Assembly: GCF_003343245.1 (NCBI RefSeq)
Contig: NZ_CP024901.1
Span: 1,798,001 to 1,862,000, forward strand
Length of the DNA stretch: 64,000 bases
Direction: 5' to 3'
Source: Photorhabdus laumondii subsp. laumondii
GTDB lineage: Bacteria > Pseudomonadota > Gammaproteobacteria > Enterobacterales > Enterobacteriaceae
Both the position numbers and the translations under genes were made by a program. Each line of letters opens with the position of its first letter. Position 1 is the first letter of the stretch. The notes under the pieces are model-generated. The model was given only the letters and a program-made list of their open reading frames with translations. It was not told the origin of the DNA and made no database searches. This document shows, piece by piece, positions 1 to 10,388 of the stretch.

Positions 1-646
1 GGGTTTAACCGCAGTGAATGTCAGTATGGATTCGCTTGATCCCCGCCAATTTCATGCGATTACCGGGCAGGACAAATTTTTTCAGGTGATGCGTGGTATT
101 GATGCAGCATTTGCGGTGGGTTTTAGTAAAGTGAAAGTCAACGTGGTGCTGATGAAAAATGTTAACGATATCAGCCTGTCGGCTTTCCTGCATTGGATAA
201 AAGATCGTCCGATTCAACTAAGATTTATCGAATTGATGGAAACGGGTGACGGTGGTGAAATGTTTCGCCAATACCACATTTCGGGGGAAATTATCCGGGA
301 ACGCCTGCTGCTCGATGGCTGGCATTTGCTTCAACGTTCACGCAGTGATGGCCCTGCACAGGTTTTTAGCCATCCTGATTATCAGGGAGAAGTGGGTTTA
401 ATTATGCCTTATGAGAAAAATTTTTGTCAGAGTTGTAATCGATTACGTGTTTCTTCAATAGGTCATCTTCATTTATGCCTGTTTGGTGAACAGGGGATAC
501 CACTGCGTGACTTATTGGCGAGTGAAAAACAACTCGATGATCTGAAATTGCGTATTCAGGATGGATTGCGGCATAAACGGGAAACCCATTTTCTTCATCA
601 AGGTGACAGCGGTATCACGCCAAATCTTTCCGTCATCGGCGGTTAA
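1..646 (+). CDS. moaA: GTP 3',8-cyclase MoaA (C-terminal part)
   Basis: Radical-SAM enzyme of the first step of molybdenum cofactor synthesis, converting GTP to 3',8-cyclo-GTP. The reading frame is open from the window edge (codons in phase with base 2), so the N-terminal radical-SAM CxxxCxxC part lies outside. What is visible is the end of the barrel and the C-terminal 4Fe-4S site: [10 protein letters not shown] followed 13 residues after the second Cys by a third Cys (CX2CX13C), and the C-terminal double glycine (VIGG) needed for activity in the family. It is followed after 39 bases by moaC, with no moaB between them. A TTG/GTG start inside the window is not needed; the gene is simply cut by the window. 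Confidence 0.97.
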   Translation, partial: GLTAVNVSMDSLDPRQFHAITGQDKFFQVMRGIDAAFAVGFSKVKVNVVLMKNVNDISLSAFLHWIKDRPIQLRFIELMETGDGGEMFRQYHISGEIIRERLLLDGWHLLQRSRSDGPAQVFSHPDYQGEVGLIMPYEKNFCQSCNRLRVSSIGHLHLCLFGEQGIPLRDLLASEKQLDDLKLRIQDGLRHKRETHFLHQGDSGITPNLSVIGG

Positions 647-685
647 TTTACCGTCTGGATATTGTTGTTTTTTCAGGAGCTGAGA

Positions 686-1165
686 ATGTCTCAATTAACC
701 CACATCAATTCTACCGGTGAAGCGCATATGGTTGATGTTTCTGCTAAAGCTGAAACATCACGCGAGGCACGGGCAGAAGCGTTTGTTGGAATGAAGCCGG
801 AAACACTGGCGATGATTATTGAAGGTCGCCATCACAAAGGTGATGTATTTGCCACCGCGAGGATTGCGGGTATCCAAGCAGCCAAGCGCACATGGGAATT
901 AATTCCGCTGTGTCATCCATTACTGCTCACTAAAGTAGAAGTCCAGTTGGAAGCTCAGACAAAATATAACCGGGTCAGAATTGAATCCTGTTGTCGTCTG
1001 ACTGGGAAAACCGGTGTTGAAATGGAGGCCCTGACAGCGGCGTCAGTCGCGGCTTTGACAATTTACGATATGTGTAAAGCGGTACAGAAAGATATGGTCA
1101 TTGGGCCAGTGCGTTTACTGGAGAAAATCGGTGGTAAATTAGGCCATTTTAAGGTGGAGCAATGA
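686..1165 (+). CDS. moaC: Cyclic pyranopterin monophosphate synthase MoaC
   Basis: Converts the MoaA product to cyclic pyranopterin monophosphate together with MoaA. 159 residues, the usual family length. The start chosen is ATG 686 ([19 protein letters not shown], like the E. coli N-terminus) with CAGGAG about 6 bases upstream; an in-frame TTG at 662 is rejected because it adds residues that the family lacks. Conserved blocks seen: [24 protein letters not shown], and [20 protein letters not shown]. It overlaps moaD by four bases (ATGA), implying translational coupling within the moa operon. Confidence 0.97.
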   Translation: MSQLTHINSTGEAHMVDVSAKAETSREARAEAFVGMKPETLAMIIEGRHHKGDVFATARIAGIQAAKRTWELIPLCHPLLLTKVEVQLEAQTKYNRVRIESCCRLTGKTGVEMEALTAASVAALTIYDMCKAVQKDMVIGPVRLLEKIGGKLGHFKVEQ

Positions 1166-1407
1166 TTAAAGTCCTGTTTTTTGCTCAGGTACGTGAGCTG
1201 GTAGGTACTGATTCACTGGATCTCGATAATCGTTACACAACCGTTGACAGTTTGAGAATGGCGTTAATATCAAAGGGAGAACGTTGGGCTTTGGCATTGG
1301 AAAATGGAAAATTGTTGTCAGCGGTAAACCAATCTCTGGTTCATGGCGGGCACCGATTACAGGATGGCGATGAAGTGGCCTTTTTCCCGCCGGTGACTGG
1401 GGGATAA
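1162..1407 (+). CDS. moaD: Molybdopterin synthase sulfur carrier subunit MoaD
   Basis: Small ubiquitin-like sulfur carrier of molybdopterin synthase. 81 residues, ending in FFPPVTGG; the terminal Gly-Gly is adenylated by MoeB (also in this window, at 43536-44288) and converted to a thiocarboxylate. It starts inside the stop codon of moaC (ATGA overlap) and is followed after three bases by moaE, its partner subunit, so all three are one transcription unit. Confidence 0.97.
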   Translation: MIKVLFFAQVRELVGTDSLDLDNRYTTVDSLRMALISKGERWALALENGKLLSAVNQSLVHGGHRLQDGDEVAFFPPVTGG

Positions 1408-1410
1408 TAA

Positions 1411-1863
1411 ATGGAAAACACCCGCATTTTCGTTGGGCCGAAGAATTTCAAGCTAGGGGATGAATATCAATGGCTTGCTCAATGTGATGAAGATGGTGCT
1501 ATTGTCACTTTCACCGGCAAAGTCCGCAATCATAATTTGGGAGATAATGTCGGGGCGCTGAGATTGGAACACTATCCGGGAATGACGGAAAAAACATTAC
1601 GGCGTATTGTCACCGAAGCACGCAGTCGCTGGCCGTTGCAGCGAATCAGTGTTGTCCATCGGGTTGGTACATTGTATCCGGGTGATGAGATCGTGTTTGT
1701 GGGTGTGACCGGTGCTCATCGTCATATGGCTTTTGAAGCGGCTGAATTTATTATGGATTTTTTGAAAACGCAGGCACCTTTCTGGAAAAAGGAGTTCTTG
1801 CCTGATGGTGAACGTTGGGTTGAATCCCGAGAGAGCGATCAGGAAGCCGTGAAACGCTGGTAA
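1411..1863 (+). CDS. moaE: Molybdopterin synthase catalytic subunit MoaE
   Basis: Large subunit of molybdopterin synthase, which transfers sulfur from MoaD thiocarboxylate to cyclic pyranopterin monophosphate. 150 residues. Family blocks are visible: GAIVTFTGKVRNHN near residue 30, LEHYPGMTEKTL, VVHRVGTLYPGDEIVFVGV, HRHMAFEAAEFIMDFLKTQ and the catalytic-lysine region APFWKKE. It starts three bases after moaD. The next 180 bases contain no clear hairpin terminator; the ybhL promoter must lie there. Confidence 0.97.
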   Translation: MENTRIFVGPKNFKLGDEYQWLAQCDEDGAIVTFTGKVRNHNLGDNVGALRLEHYPGMTEKTLRRIVTEARSRWPLQRISVVHRVGTLYPGDEIVFVGVTGAHRHMAFEAAEFIMDFLKTQAPFWKKEFLPDGERWVESRESDQEAVKRW

Positions 1864-2045
1864 TGAAAGTATTGGTTAAATTCTGCGAAACGCTTCGAAA
1901 AAGGATTGAATAAAAGGATTACTATATGAGTAATTATTGAATAGTGAATTGTTTTGTTTATATTCTATGATAATGTATAAAACTTGAGTGGGTTGTTGGT
2001 ACTGAACAACCTAGGTCTTTAATATCGTTATAAAAGGTAAGCTTC

Positions 2046-2756
2046 ATGGATCGATATCCACGCTCTAATGGTTCGATAATCCAGCAAGCTGGAACCGGCC
2101 TACAAACTTATATGGCCCAGGTTTATGGTTGGATGACTTGTGGTCTGTTGTTAACCGCGTTTGTGGCTTGGTATGTGTCACAAAATCAGAATGTTGTTTT
2201 ATATATTTTCTCAAATTCAATACTATTTTATGGGTTGATTATTGCTCAGTTTGGGTTGGTTTTCGTCCTCTCTGGCATGATTAACCGCATAGGAGCTTCG
2301 TTAGCCACAGGGTTGTTTATGCTCTATTCAGCTCTGACCGGCCTGACGCTTTCCAGTATTTTCGTTATCTATACTATTGGCTCCGTTGCGAGCACTTTTG
2401 TCGTGACGGCCGGGATGTTTGGTGCGCTGAGTTTTTATGGCTATACCACCAAACGTAGCCTGAGTGGCCTTGGTAGCTTCTTATTTATGGGGCTGATCGG
2501 CATCATTTTGGCTTCTCTGATTAACTTATGGTTAAAGAGTGAAGCGTTGACGTGGGCGGTAACCTACATTGGTGTCGTTATTTTTGCGGGCTTAACCGCT
2601 TACGACACTCAGAAGCTGAAAGAGATGGGTGAAGATTTGGATGTGAATGACAAAGAGAATTTGCGTAAATTTTCTATTGTTGGTGCATTGACGCTGTATT
2701 TAGACTTCATCAATATGTTCTTGATGTTATTGCGTATTTTTGGCGATCGCCGTTAA
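2046..2756 (+). CDS. ybhL: BI-1/YccA-family inner membrane protein YbhL
   Basis: Bax inhibitor-1 (TMBIM/UPF0005) family membrane protein, 236 residues with about seven hydrophobic segments. Recognised by the close match to E. coli YbhL (ends GALTLYLDFINMFLMLLRIFGDRR region, with the conserved AYDTQKLKEMG loop). In E. coli it likewise follows moaE. The biochemical role in enterobacteria is not settled; relatives conduct calcium or protect membranes from proteotoxic stress. AAGGTAAGC precedes the ATG. A strong hairpin terminator follows directly. Confidence 0.94.
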   Translation: MDRYPRSNGSIIQQAGTGLQTYMAQVYGWMTCGLLLTAFVAWYVSQNQNVVLYIFSNSILFYGLIIAQFGLVFVLSGMINRIGASLATGLFMLYSALTGLTLSSIFVIYTIGSVASTFVVTAGMFGALSFYGYTTKRSLSGLGSFLFMGLIGIILASLINLWLKSEALTWAVTYIGVVIFAGLTAYDTQKLKEMGEDLDVNDKENLRKFSIVGALTLYLDFINMFLMLLRIFGDRR

Positions 2757-2766
2757 TTGATATTTT

Positions 2767-2797
2767 CAGTGTAGCTAAAGTAACTTTAGCTACACTG
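2767..2797 (+). terminator. Hairpin terminator after ybhL
   Basis: A perfect 14-bp inverted repeat (cagtgtagctaaag / ctttagctacactg) with a three-base loop, ten bases after the ybhL stop. It is followed by gagttttaggcttatttt and preceded by tatttt, so it could work in both directions. Confidence 0.85.
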
Positions 2798-2861
2798 AGT
2801 TTTAGGCTTATTTTCTAATAACAAAGAATTATATTGCTTTATTGATCTAAAAATTCACAAT

Positions 2862-2990
2862 TATACCCTATGGATTTCAAGATGGATCGCGGCGGCAAGG
2901 GAGCGAATCCCCAGGAGCATAGATAACGATGTGACCGGGGTGAGAGAGTGCAGCCAACAAAGAAGCAACTTGAAAGATGACGGGTATATA
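2862..2990 (+). repeat. ERIC element (full)
   Basis: About 127-bp imperfect palindrome starting tataccctatgg and ending gatgacgggtata. The core (gaatccccaggagcata...tgtgaccggggtgag) matches the classic ERIC (IRU) primer sites as I recall them. Same orientation as the copies at 6089, 24218, 39036, 39273 and 51012. It marks the left edge of the accessory module at 3.5-6.1 kb. Confidence 0.95.
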
Positions 2991-3567
2991 TTTTTATGAA
3001 TTGTGCTGGCGCTTATATTAAAAAAGTATTTATGGAATTAATAATATCTGAATAACAGGTATGGTTATTTTGCATACCGAGTGATTCTTTTAAATTGGTT
3101 TAACAGTTGATGGTGAGAAATATCTATGAAGCATGTCTTGAATGCGGATTAACTCCACGTAATTCATATTTAACCTCAGCTTTGTTTAAAAATATCGATA
3201 TCACAATCCCGTAAATTCAAGCTCGGTTTTTTTAGGTTGGAATGTATAAGCAATTTTAGACATGCCTGAGGATCTCCACTATTTTGTTTTCTTTAGCAAA
3301 AGCTTTGATCGTGTCTCAGGCGCTTAATTCCCTTCTTAAGCAAATCTCAGGTTATTTACTGAGACATTATTACTTCAAATATAATAATGTTTTGTTATTA
3401 TTAAATAAGTAGTGTAATTATAATGGTTAATATGGATTTTATATAAATTATTTATGATTAATTGATTTTTGATTCATGGTAATATAAATTGCTACAAAGG
3501 GAAGGTTTATTATATAGGAGCCATGATTCACGATATTCTTACAAGAGAATTCAATGGGGTTTATTAT
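2991..3567. other. AT-rich gap with a 34-codon ORF of unknown status
   Basis: No recognisable gene. On the + strand ATG 3110 to TAA 3214 is a 34-residue open frame (MVRNIYEACLECGLTP...) without a good ribosome site; it may be the relic of a longer gene, since a Cys-rich N-terminus like this is not expected by chance but matches nothing I know. The rest (3215-3520) is very AT-rich and presumably holds the promoter of the downstream PLP enzyme. Confidence 0.35.
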
Positions 3568-4815
3568 ATGAACAATAATAAATTTATAAATTACAAGAAA
3601 ATTATTAACATCTCAGAAAGTGATTGGGAAAATGCAGAAAATAATAAGATATCAGGTTTAGATGTAAAGGTATCTGGTATAAATTATATGACAGACCAAT
3701 ATGGCCGAGAGTTTCATCATTTCTGTACTACATCATATCTTGGTCTGGATTATCATAAAGATATATTAAATGGTGCTATAGACGCGATAAAAGAAACTGG
3801 GTCACTTCGTATACCTAACTCGAAGAATAGGTGTAAACTTTCCATCTTAGAAGATTATGAACGGGAATTGTCAGCGTTATTTAATGCCGAATGTTTAAGT
3901 ACATTATCATGTAGTTCTGCAAGTTCAGGTATATTGCCTTTGCTTGCATCGGGTGTTTTCACTGGAAACGTAAACCCTGTGATGGTATTTGACAAATATT
4001 CTCATTATTCTATGAATCATTTAAAACCATCATGTGCTGATGAAACAGAGGTGATAACAGCCCCACATAACGATATGGGTTATCTTGAAGATATATGTAA
4101 AATACATAAGAAAGTGGTTTATGTAGCAGATGGTGTATATAGTATGGGAGGTGTTGCTGACATAAATTCAATAATGTATTTAAAAGAGCGATATGGGTTA
4201 TTCACCTACTTGGATGATTCACATGCTTTATCTGCTATAGGAGATAAAGGCTGTGGATATGTAAGGTCACATATTAAGGAGCTGGATGAGGACTCCATTA
4301 TCGTTGCTTCTTTGGCTAAATCATTTGCAGCCAGTGGTGGTTTAGTCATGTTGGGTAGTCGTAATCAAAAGAAACTCATTCATCGCTATGGTGGCCCGAG
4401 TAATTGGTCTCAGAGCTTAAATTCAGCGGCAATAGGAGCTGGAAGAGCTTCAATTAGGATACATTACAAGCCTGAGCTTAAAGAGCTTCAGGAAAAATTG
4501 AAAAAAAATATACAATTATTTGACAGTTTAATAACTACAGATCAATTTGGCAGTTCGACTGCAATACGATTAATTCAATGTGGTGATGCTTCGTTGGCAA
4601 ATAAAACGGCTGCATTTCTAGCTGAAAATGGCTTTTTTACATCGTCAGTTTTTTTCCCTGTCGTTCCTCAAGGGCGGGCTGCAATTAGAGTGACTCTCAG
4701 AGCTGATATGGATAGTGATTTAATTAAACGATTTTGTTATTTAATTACTGATTTCTTAAGAGAGTCCTTATATCAAGAGAGTGCCACTTTAAACTCCCTA
4801 ATAAGTGTAGCGTAA
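3568..4815 (+). CDS. Alpha-oxoamine-synthase-like PLP-dependent enzyme (KAS-I/AONS/CqsA superfamily)
   Basis: Fold-type I PLP enzyme related to 8-amino-7-oxononanoate synthase, 5-aminolevulinate synthase and the autoinducer synthase CqsA, which condense an acyl-CoA with an amino acid. Seen: TTSYLGLDYH (the SNDYLGL position), VADGVYSMGGVAD, the cofactor Asp-His block YLDDSHALSAIG, and the Schiff-base lysine in ASLAKSFAASGG, as well as the C-terminal AAIRVTLRAD. Start is uncertain: ATG 3568 has GGGG eight bases upstream; ATG 3523 has AGGAG only two bases upstream; TTG 3469 is unlikely. The base composition is strikingly AT-rich compared with flanking core genes, and it is followed by an MFS exporter, so a small-molecule synthesis/export pair is inferred. 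Substrate is unknown. Confidence 0.8.
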   Translation: MNNNKFINYKKIINISESDWENAENNKISGLDVKVSGINYMTDQYGREFHHFCTTSYLGLDYHKDILNGAIDAIKETGSLRIPNSKNRCKLSILEDYERELSALFNAECLSTLSCSSASSGILPLLASGVFTGNVNPVMVFDKYSHYSMNHLKPSCADETEVITAPHNDMGYLEDICKIHKKVVYVADGVYSMGGVADINSIMYLKERYGLFTYLDDSHALSAIGDKGCGYVRSHIKELDEDSIIVASLAKSFAASGGLVMLGSRNQKKLIHRYGGPSNWSQSLNSAAIGAGRASIRIHYKPELKELQEKLKKNIQLFDSLITTDQFGSSTAIRLIQCGDASLANKTAAFLAENGFFTSSVFFPVVPQGRAAIRVTLRADMDSDLIKRFCYLITDFLRESLYQESATLNSLISVA

Positions 4816-4922
4816 AGAAGACAATTTTATTGTGGGGAGGGGATAAAAATCTCATACCCCATATTAAATCTTCTTATTAAAATTATTTTCCAAGTGTACA
4901 AGACAATTATCGGTTAATAAAA

Positions 4923-6077
4923 ATGAAAAAAAATTTATTATTAATACCATGTATATCCATTTTTATAGCCCAACTTGGTATGACCATGTATCTCCCTGCT
5001 GTACCTGAAATCGCGTCAGATTTACACTTAAATATAAACCATACTTCATGGATGCTTTCATCATACTTAATTGGAATGGCTTCATTAATGCTGGTGTGGG
5101 GCGGAATATGTGATATTTGGGGGGGAAAGAAATCAATGTTTTTTGCTCTTATTATATTATTTGCATGTAGTGTTGGTGTGACGCTATCAACTAATATTTA
5201 TTCTTTGATTTTAATTAGGTTCTTTCAGGGTGTTGGCGCTGGTGGAGTTTCTGTTATTGCCCGATCAATTTTGCGTGATAATTTTAGAGGAGATGAGTTG
5301 GCAAAAGCATTATCTTACTTATCTATAGCATTTGTCATTTCTTTGGGCATTGGGCAATCGATAGGTTCTGTTATACTGACTATTCTGGGATGGAAATCTA
5401 TATTTTATGTTTTGGCTTTTGGAGCATTAATCTCAATGCTGTTGTTATCAGCAAAAAAATATAATCATAGTAAAAATGAAAAAAATTCAGTATATAAATA
5501 TATCAATTTGTTAAAAAATAAATATTATATATATGCGGTTTTCATTGGTGGAATTGGCTATGGTGCAATTATATCATTCAATATTATGGCTCCATTGATT
5601 TTTAAGTTTAATTTTGGTTGGTCGGAAAGCCAATATGGTATTATAGGCATTCCAATCAGTATGTCTTATTTACTTGGAGCGATAATTTTAAATCGATACA
5701 TAGTATATTGCGGTAGAGCTAATCTCATGAAAATAGGAATAATTTTAATTCTTATTGGTGGTGTGGTTATGTTTGTTGGGAGTATTGTGGGGGGCATTCT
5801 GGAGATAATACTATATAGTGCTTATTTCTTAGTTGTTCTTGGACAAGCGATAAACTACCCGATCAGTTTATCTATTGCCTCAGATAAAACACCTGTAACA
5901 GGTTCTTCTGTGATGGCATTAATTGGTTTTATTCATCAAATCATAGCCGCGTTTGTTGGTGGTATAACCGGTCTTTTTTCATATAAAGAATCTTATATTC
6001 TGCCTTTAACGATAATAGTGTTATCATCATTTTTACTATTTCTGTTTTATAAAGTTAATAAAAAATCTGAGAAATGA
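4923..6077 (+). CDS. MFS efflux transporter, Bcr/CflA-like DHA1 family
   Basis: 384 residues, about 12 membrane segments. N-terminal MYLPAVPEIASDL and the motif B-like region RFFQGVGAGGVSVIARSI followed by RD are typical of Bcr/CflA drug/H+ antiporters; IGQSIGSVILTILGWKSIFY fits the antiporter motif C region. It follows the PLP enzyme by 107 bases on the same strand and shares its AT-rich composition, so it probably exports that enzyme's product or gives resistance to it. No terminator is obvious; an ERIC begins 11 bases after the stop. Confidence 0.85.
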   Translation: MKKNLLLIPCISIFIAQLGMTMYLPAVPEIASDLHLNINHTSWMLSSYLIGMASLMLVWGGICDIWGGKKSMFFALIILFACSVGVTLSTNIYSLILIRFFQGVGAGGVSVIARSILRDNFRGDELAKALSYLSIAFVISLGIGQSIGSVILTILGWKSIFYVLAFGALISMLLLSAKKYNHSKNEKNSVYKYINLLKNKYYIYAVFIGGIGYGAIISFNIMAPLIFKFNFGWSESQYGIIGIPISMSYLLGAIILNRYIVYCGRANLMKIGIILILIGGVVMFVGSIVGGILEIILYSAYFLVVLGQAINYPISLSIASDKTPVTGSSVMALIGFIHQIIAAFVGGITGLFSYKESYILPLTIIVLSSFLLFLFYKVNKKSEK

Positions 6078-6088
6078 TCATTGTCATG

Positions 6089-6215
6089 TATACCCTATGG
6101 ATTTCAAGATGGATCGCGGCGGCAAGGGAGTGAATCCCCGGGAGCATAGCAAACTATGTGACCGGAGTGAGCGAGTGCAGCCAACAAAGAGGCAACTTGA
6201 AAGATGACGGGTATA
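6089..6215 (+). repeat. ERIC element (full)
   Basis: Complete copy (tataccctatgg...gatgacgggtata) directly after the MFS gene. With the copy at 2862 it brackets the PLP-enzyme/MFS module in direct orientation. Confidence 0.95.
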
Positions 6216-6311
6216 AGCTAAAGTCTGGTTTCTCCTTAATATCAGCCCAATTGGCTCAATTGGTTAATATCTGTATAAAAATACGCTGACTTTTCGTAGG
6301 CTTACAGGTGT

Positions 6312-6335
6312 CTACCACCGATATTTTGGTGGTAG
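6312..6335. terminator. Hairpin between ERIC and ybhR
   Basis: ctaccacc-gatatttt-ggtggtag, an eight-bp perfect stem downstream of ybhR (minus strand). The T/A-rich run (ttatatattt) lies on its + strand side, so it fits a + strand terminator better than one for ybhR; it may act in both directions. Confidence 0.5.
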
Positions 6336-6363
6336 GTTATATATTTCATTTCTATTCTTTGAC

Positions 6364-7470
6364 TTAAGCAATCTTCCGTCTAAATAACCAATAGGCAAGA
6401 TTACCGGTTGTGGCAGTAATGGCTAAAAGAGGCCATAGACTTCTCCAGATAACCGTGAAATCGGCATCTTTGAGATAAATTTGCTTGGTGATGTCGTTAA
6501 AGTGCCAGATAGGATTAATCCAGGTGATGTCTTGTAACCATCCGGGCATATTTTCAACCGGAGAAATATAACCGGAGATTAAGATAGCGGGCATGATAAA
6601 GACAAATACGCCAATAAACGCCTGTTGCTGAGTGTAGCAAAGGGAAGAGATTAACAGGCCAAATCCCACTAGCGATAAACTGTAGATCAGCATAGCGCAG
6701 TAAAACAGCGCCAGTGAACCAGAAAAGGGAATTTGATAGCAGAATATGCCAATGGCGAGCACTAAAGTTGCTTGAAAGGTAGCGACAATCACCGCAGGAA
6801 CGGCTTTGCCAATGAAAATCTGCCAGGTGGTCATGGGTGAAACGAGTAATTGATCCAGCGTTCCCTGTTCCCTTTCGCGCGCAATTGACAGTGCCGTGAC
6901 TGTTAATATCCCAACCGTAGTAATCAGTGCCACCAAAGAGGGCACGACAAACCATTTATAATCCAAGTTAGGGTTATACCAGTTGCGGATCACCAACTCG
7001 CTATTATTGGCTTTCGGCAGGTTACCCATCAGCTCCTGTTGATAGTTAAGGACAATTTCTTGGATATAGCCCGCGGCAATTTGAGCGCTGTTAGAGTTGC
7101 GCCCATCCAGCAATACTTGGAGGGAAACCGGGTCATGACTGGCAATTTTAGCACTGAAATCTTGTGGGAACCGTACCAGTAATAAGGCTTTTTGGTGATC
7201 GATTACCGGTTGTATTTCTTGTGAATGGTTCAGTAATAGCACGTCAGGAAATGCTTTTGATTTTGCCAACCGTTGGGTGAGTTCAATAGAGGCTTTGCCT
7301 TTGTCTTCATCAAAAATAGCAATAGTTGCATTAGTCACATCAAGGGTTGCGGATAAAGGAAATAAGATCATCTGGAAGATAACCGGCATAACTAAGATAG
7401 CCCGTGTTTGCGGATCTCTGAGTAGAGATTGCAATTCTTTAATAATCAGAGTGTAAAGACGATAAAACAT
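6364..7470 (-). CDS. ybhR: ABC exporter permease YbhR
   Basis: ABC2-type inner membrane permease of the YbhFSR multidrug exporter. 368 residues, one N-terminal membrane segment, a large periplasmic loop ([14 protein letters not shown] region) and five C-terminal segments. Nearly colinear with E. coli YbhR ([40 protein letters not shown] is the cytoplasmic coupling helix). It is the last gene of ybhG-ybhF-ybhS-ybhR and starts 12 bases after ybhS ends. Confidence 0.95.
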   Translation of the reverse strand: MFYRLYTLIIKELQSLLRDPQTRAILVMPVIFQMILFPLSATLDVTNATIAIFDEDKGKASIELTQRLAKSKAFPDVLLLNHSQEIQPVIDHQKALLLVRFPQDFSAKIASHDPVSLQVLLDGRNSNSAQIAAGYIQEIVLNYQQELMGNLPKANNSELVIRNWYNPNLDYKWFVVPSLVALITTVGILTVTALSIAREREQGTLDQLLVSPMTTWQIFIGKAVPAVIVATFQATLVLAIGIFCYQIPFSGSLALFYCAMLIYSLSLVGFGLLISSLCYTQQQAFIGVFVFIMPAILISGYISPVENMPGWLQDITWINPIWHFNDITKQIYLKDADFTVIWRSLWPLLAITATTGNLAYWLFRRKIA

Positions 7471-7482
7471 GCTAATTCCTTC

Positions 7483-8643
7483 TTAATCCAGACGCCGCTG
7501 GGTTTTCCATGCTGTCAGGCCAATAAACACAATAGCGGAGGCGATCAGTAATAATAGATTTATCACCAGTACCGTACTGATATTTCCAGCCAGAAAGAGA
7601 GTATGCAAACTACTGACAAAATAACGAGCCGGGATGAAATAGGTCACTACCTGAATAAAGGCAGGCATGCTGTTTATTTCAAAGATGAAGCCGGAAAGCA
7701 TAATCGCAGGCAGAAAAGCGACATTCAGCGCTATCATTGCAGCATTAAATTGGTTGCGTGTCACCGTAGAGATCAAAAGCCCAATACCAAGGGCCGTAGC
7801 CAAGTAAAGGCTAGTGATTGCAGACAATATCCATAACGAGCCTCGGTAGGGGACATCCAGCACAAATATTGCCACCAGCATACAGAGCAGCATGGAGAAT
7901 GATCCAAGCACTTGATAAGGCAAGAGTTTAGAAAGCAGTAATTCGGTGCGGGTAATTTGAGTCGAAAGCAGGGCTTCCATCGTACCGCGTTCCCATTCAC
8001 GGGCAACCACCAATGATGTCAGAATGGCACCAACCACGGTGATGATAATGGTTATTGCGCCGGGAATGATGAAATGTTGGCTAATTGTTGCTGGATTGAA
8101 CCAATAACGAACCTGCATATCAATTAACGGATTAACAGCGTTCCCCTGATCTTGCCCTCTTTGTTGTAGCCAAATCTGCCACACTCCTTTAGCATAATTT
8201 TGTACAAAACTTGCTGTATTGGGTTCACTGCCGTCAGTAATGACTTGAATTTGTGCTTTACCATCAGGACGAGCAAGTTGCGCATCGAAATTAACAGGAA
8301 TGACAACCAGTCCACGTATTTCTCCTGATTGCATCATATTAATTAATTGCTGACGATTATCGCTGATTTTGGGTTCAATATAGGGTGAACCGGCAAAAGC
8401 CTGTATTAATTCACGAGCATCTTCACTTTGCTGCTCTACCAGAATACCAAGGCGGACGGTACTGGAGTCGAGATTAATACCGTAACCAAAGATAAACAGC
8501 AGAATCAATGGAATGACAATAGAAATTAATCCGCTGGTGGGATCACGTAAAATCTGTTTTGTCTCTTTTACACAAAGTGCTTTCAATCGCCACCAAGAGA
8601 AGCGGACAGCTTGCTGTGGAGCATGTTGCGTTGGGCTACTCAT
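7483..8643 (-). CDS. ybhS: ABC exporter permease YbhS
   Basis: Second ABC2-type permease of the YbhFSR exporter, 386 residues, paralogous to YbhR and presumably its heterodimer partner. N-terminal transmembrane segment near residues 35-55, periplasmic loop, then five membrane segments; the coupling helix [23 protein letters not shown] is preserved. The ATG overlaps the ybhF stop by four bases (ATGA). In E. coli this system exports cationic drugs such as cefoperazone and tetracycline-type compounds and can move sodium or lithium; I infer the same class here. Confidence 0.95.
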   Translation of the reverse strand: MSSPTQHAPQQAVRFSWWRLKALCVKETKQILRDPTSGLISIVIPLILLFIFGYGINLDSSTVRLGILVEQQSEDARELIQAFAGSPYIEPKISDNRQQLINMMQSGEIRGLVVIPVNFDAQLARPDGKAQIQVITDGSEPNTASFVQNYAKGVWQIWLQQRGQDQGNAVNPLIDMQVRYWFNPATISQHFIIPGAITIIITVVGAILTSLVVAREWERGTMEALLSTQITRTELLLSKLLPYQVLGSFSMLLCMLVAIFVLDVPYRGSLWILSAITSLYLATALGIGLLISTVTRNQFNAAMIALNVAFLPAIMLSGFIFEINSMPAFIQVVTYFIPARYFVSSLHTLFLAGNISTVLVINLLLLIASAIVFIGLTAWKTQRRLD

Positions 8644-10379
8644 TGTTGTAGCTCCTCATCATAATTAACGACCAGATCAATAAATGCCTGTTCCATTGAT
8701 GGGTCAGGATTTTCATCAGTAGCAACCAATTGTTTCAAGTCATCAGGCGTTCCGGCGGCAATTAATTTACCGCGGAATACCAACCCTATTCGGTCACAAT
8801 ATTCTGCTTCATCCATAAAGTGGGTGGTCACCATAACGGTAACGCCTTTATCTACCATGCCGTTGATATGTAGCCAGAATTCCCGTCGTATCTGCGGATC
8901 AACCCCCGAAGTTGGCTCGTCCAGGAACAAAATATCTGGCTCATGCATCAGTGCGCAGGAAAGGGCAAGACGCTGTTTATATCCCAGAGGCAATTGGTCG
9001 GTGGTTTGATGTAAAACAGATTTGAGATTGAAAGCGTCGATCATGCCATCAATTTTTTCTTTTTGTTTGCGCCCTTGCAGGCCGTAAATGCCGGAAAAGA
9101 ATTTCAGGTTCTGTTCAACCGTCAGGTTGCCATACAGAGAAAATTTCTGCGCCATATAACCCAAATGTTGGCGGGCTTTCCCAGAGCTGGTTTTTAGATC
9201 CATTCCCAATACCAGCGCCTTACCGCCAGTCGGCACCATGAGCCCGCACATCATTTTAAACGTGGTGGATTTACCGGCACCGTTCGGGCCAAGCAGACCA
9301 AAGATTTCTCCACGTTTCACCTGAAAATCAACATGGTCAGTGGCAGCAAAATCGCCAAATTTCTTAGTTAAATCCTGTGCTTCAATAACTGTTTCTGCCG
9401 GGTTAGCAGCAATTCGTGGCATGATCTCTGCCAGTTCCGAATGGCGGGTGGAACCCCCACCGAGTAAATCGATAAAAGCATCTTCAAAACGGGGGGCGGC
9501 TTTAATGATTTCAGCATCTGGCAGTTCAAGCTGATTAAGTAATTCTTGCGGAGAGGCATCAGGTTTGAGAATAAGACGAACATATTTCCCCTGAATCACG
9601 CCATCGGTTACTTGTGGCAAGGTAAGAGCGTGTTGCAGCATTTTTCTACGGGAATCCTGTTTGGCACCAAGCAGAAAAGAACGCCCGGACATCTTTTGGG
9701 TCAGTTTTTGTGGTTGTCCGCTGTAGAGCAGTTTTCCTTGATTAAGTAACAGGACATCACGACACTGTTCAGCTTCATCCAGATAAGAAGTACTCCAAAG
9801 GATTAGCATCCCATCATCTGCCAGTTCGTGAACCATCCGCCAGAGTTCGCGGCGGGCTATCGGGTCAACTCCAACGCCGGGTTCGTCCAGCAGCAGAACT
9901 TTGGGTTTGCCAAGCAGAGTACAGGCAAGCCCCAGTTTTTGCTTCATGCCGCCTGAAAGTTTGCCCGCCAGTCGCCCGGTAAAACGGGTCAGATCAGTAA
10001 ACGTAAGGAGTTGCTCATAGGTTTTTTTACGCTCGTCACCCAGTACGCCACGCAGATCTGCATATAGATTCAGGTTCTCTAATACGGTTAAATCTTCATA
10101 CAGGCCAAATTTCTGTGGCATATAGCCCAGTTCAAAACGCACTTGTACGCCATCTTTTATCGGGTCAAGCCCCATTATCTCAATAGAACCGCTATCGGGT
10201 TTCAGTAAACCCGCTAACATGCGTATCAGCGTAGTTTTTCCTGCTCCATCCGGCCCGACAAGGCCGGTAACGGAGCCACCGTAGATCTCTGCGGTCAGGC
10301 TGGATACCGCAGGATTATTCAGGCTGGGAAAAGTTTTTTCGACTTTCTCTAACCTTATCGTATATGCAGAGCTGCTCAT
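8640..10379 (-). CDS. ybhF: ABC exporter ATPase YbhF (two fused nucleotide-binding domains)
   Basis: 579 residues, two ATPase domains in tandem. Walker A sites [14 protein letters not shown] near residue 45 and [14 protein letters not shown] near residue 365; signature sequences [11 protein letters not shown] and [12 protein letters not shown] (the second degenerate, as in E. coli); Walker [13 protein letters not shown] and [12 protein letters not shown]. Drives the YbhR/YbhS permeases. It starts nine bases after ybhG ends and overlaps ybhS by four bases, so the exporter is one operon. Confidence 0.96.
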   Translation of the reverse strand: MSSSAYTIRLEKVEKTFPSLNNPAVSSLTAEIYGGSVTGLVGPDGAGKTTLIRMLAGLLKPDSGSIEIMGLDPIKDGVQVRFELGYMPQKFGLYEDLTVLENLNLYADLRGVLGDERKKTYEQLLTFTDLTRFTGRLAGKLSGGMKQKLGLACTLLGKPKVLLLDEPGVGVDPIARRELWRMVHELADDGMLILWSTSYLDEAEQCRDVLLLNQGKLLYSGQPQKLTQKMSGRSFLLGAKQDSRRKMLQHALTLPQVTDGVIQGKYVRLILKPDASPQELLNQLELPDAEIIKAAPRFEDAFIDLLGGGSTRHSELAEIMPRIAANPAETVIEAQDLTKKFGDFAATDHVDFQVKRGEIFGLLGPNGAGKSTTFKMMCGLMVPTGGKALVLGMDLKTSSGKARQHLGYMAQKFSLYGNLTVEQNLKFFSGIYGLQGRKQKEKIDGMIDAFNLKSVLHQTTDQLPLGYKQRLALSCALMHEPDILFLDEPTSGVDPQIRREFWLHINGMVDKGVTVMVTTHFMDEAEYCDRIGLVFRGKLIAAGTPDDLKQLVATDENPDPSMEQAFIDLVVNYDEELQQ

Positions 10380-10388
10380 GACAGCCCC

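Noticed and set aside
662..685. Upstream TTG start for moaC
   Set aside because: The added residues are not in MoaC and the good ribosome site serves ATG 686.
7603..10000. Open frames opposite ybhS and ybhF
   Set aside because: Shadows of well-supported minus-strand genes; no independent family features.
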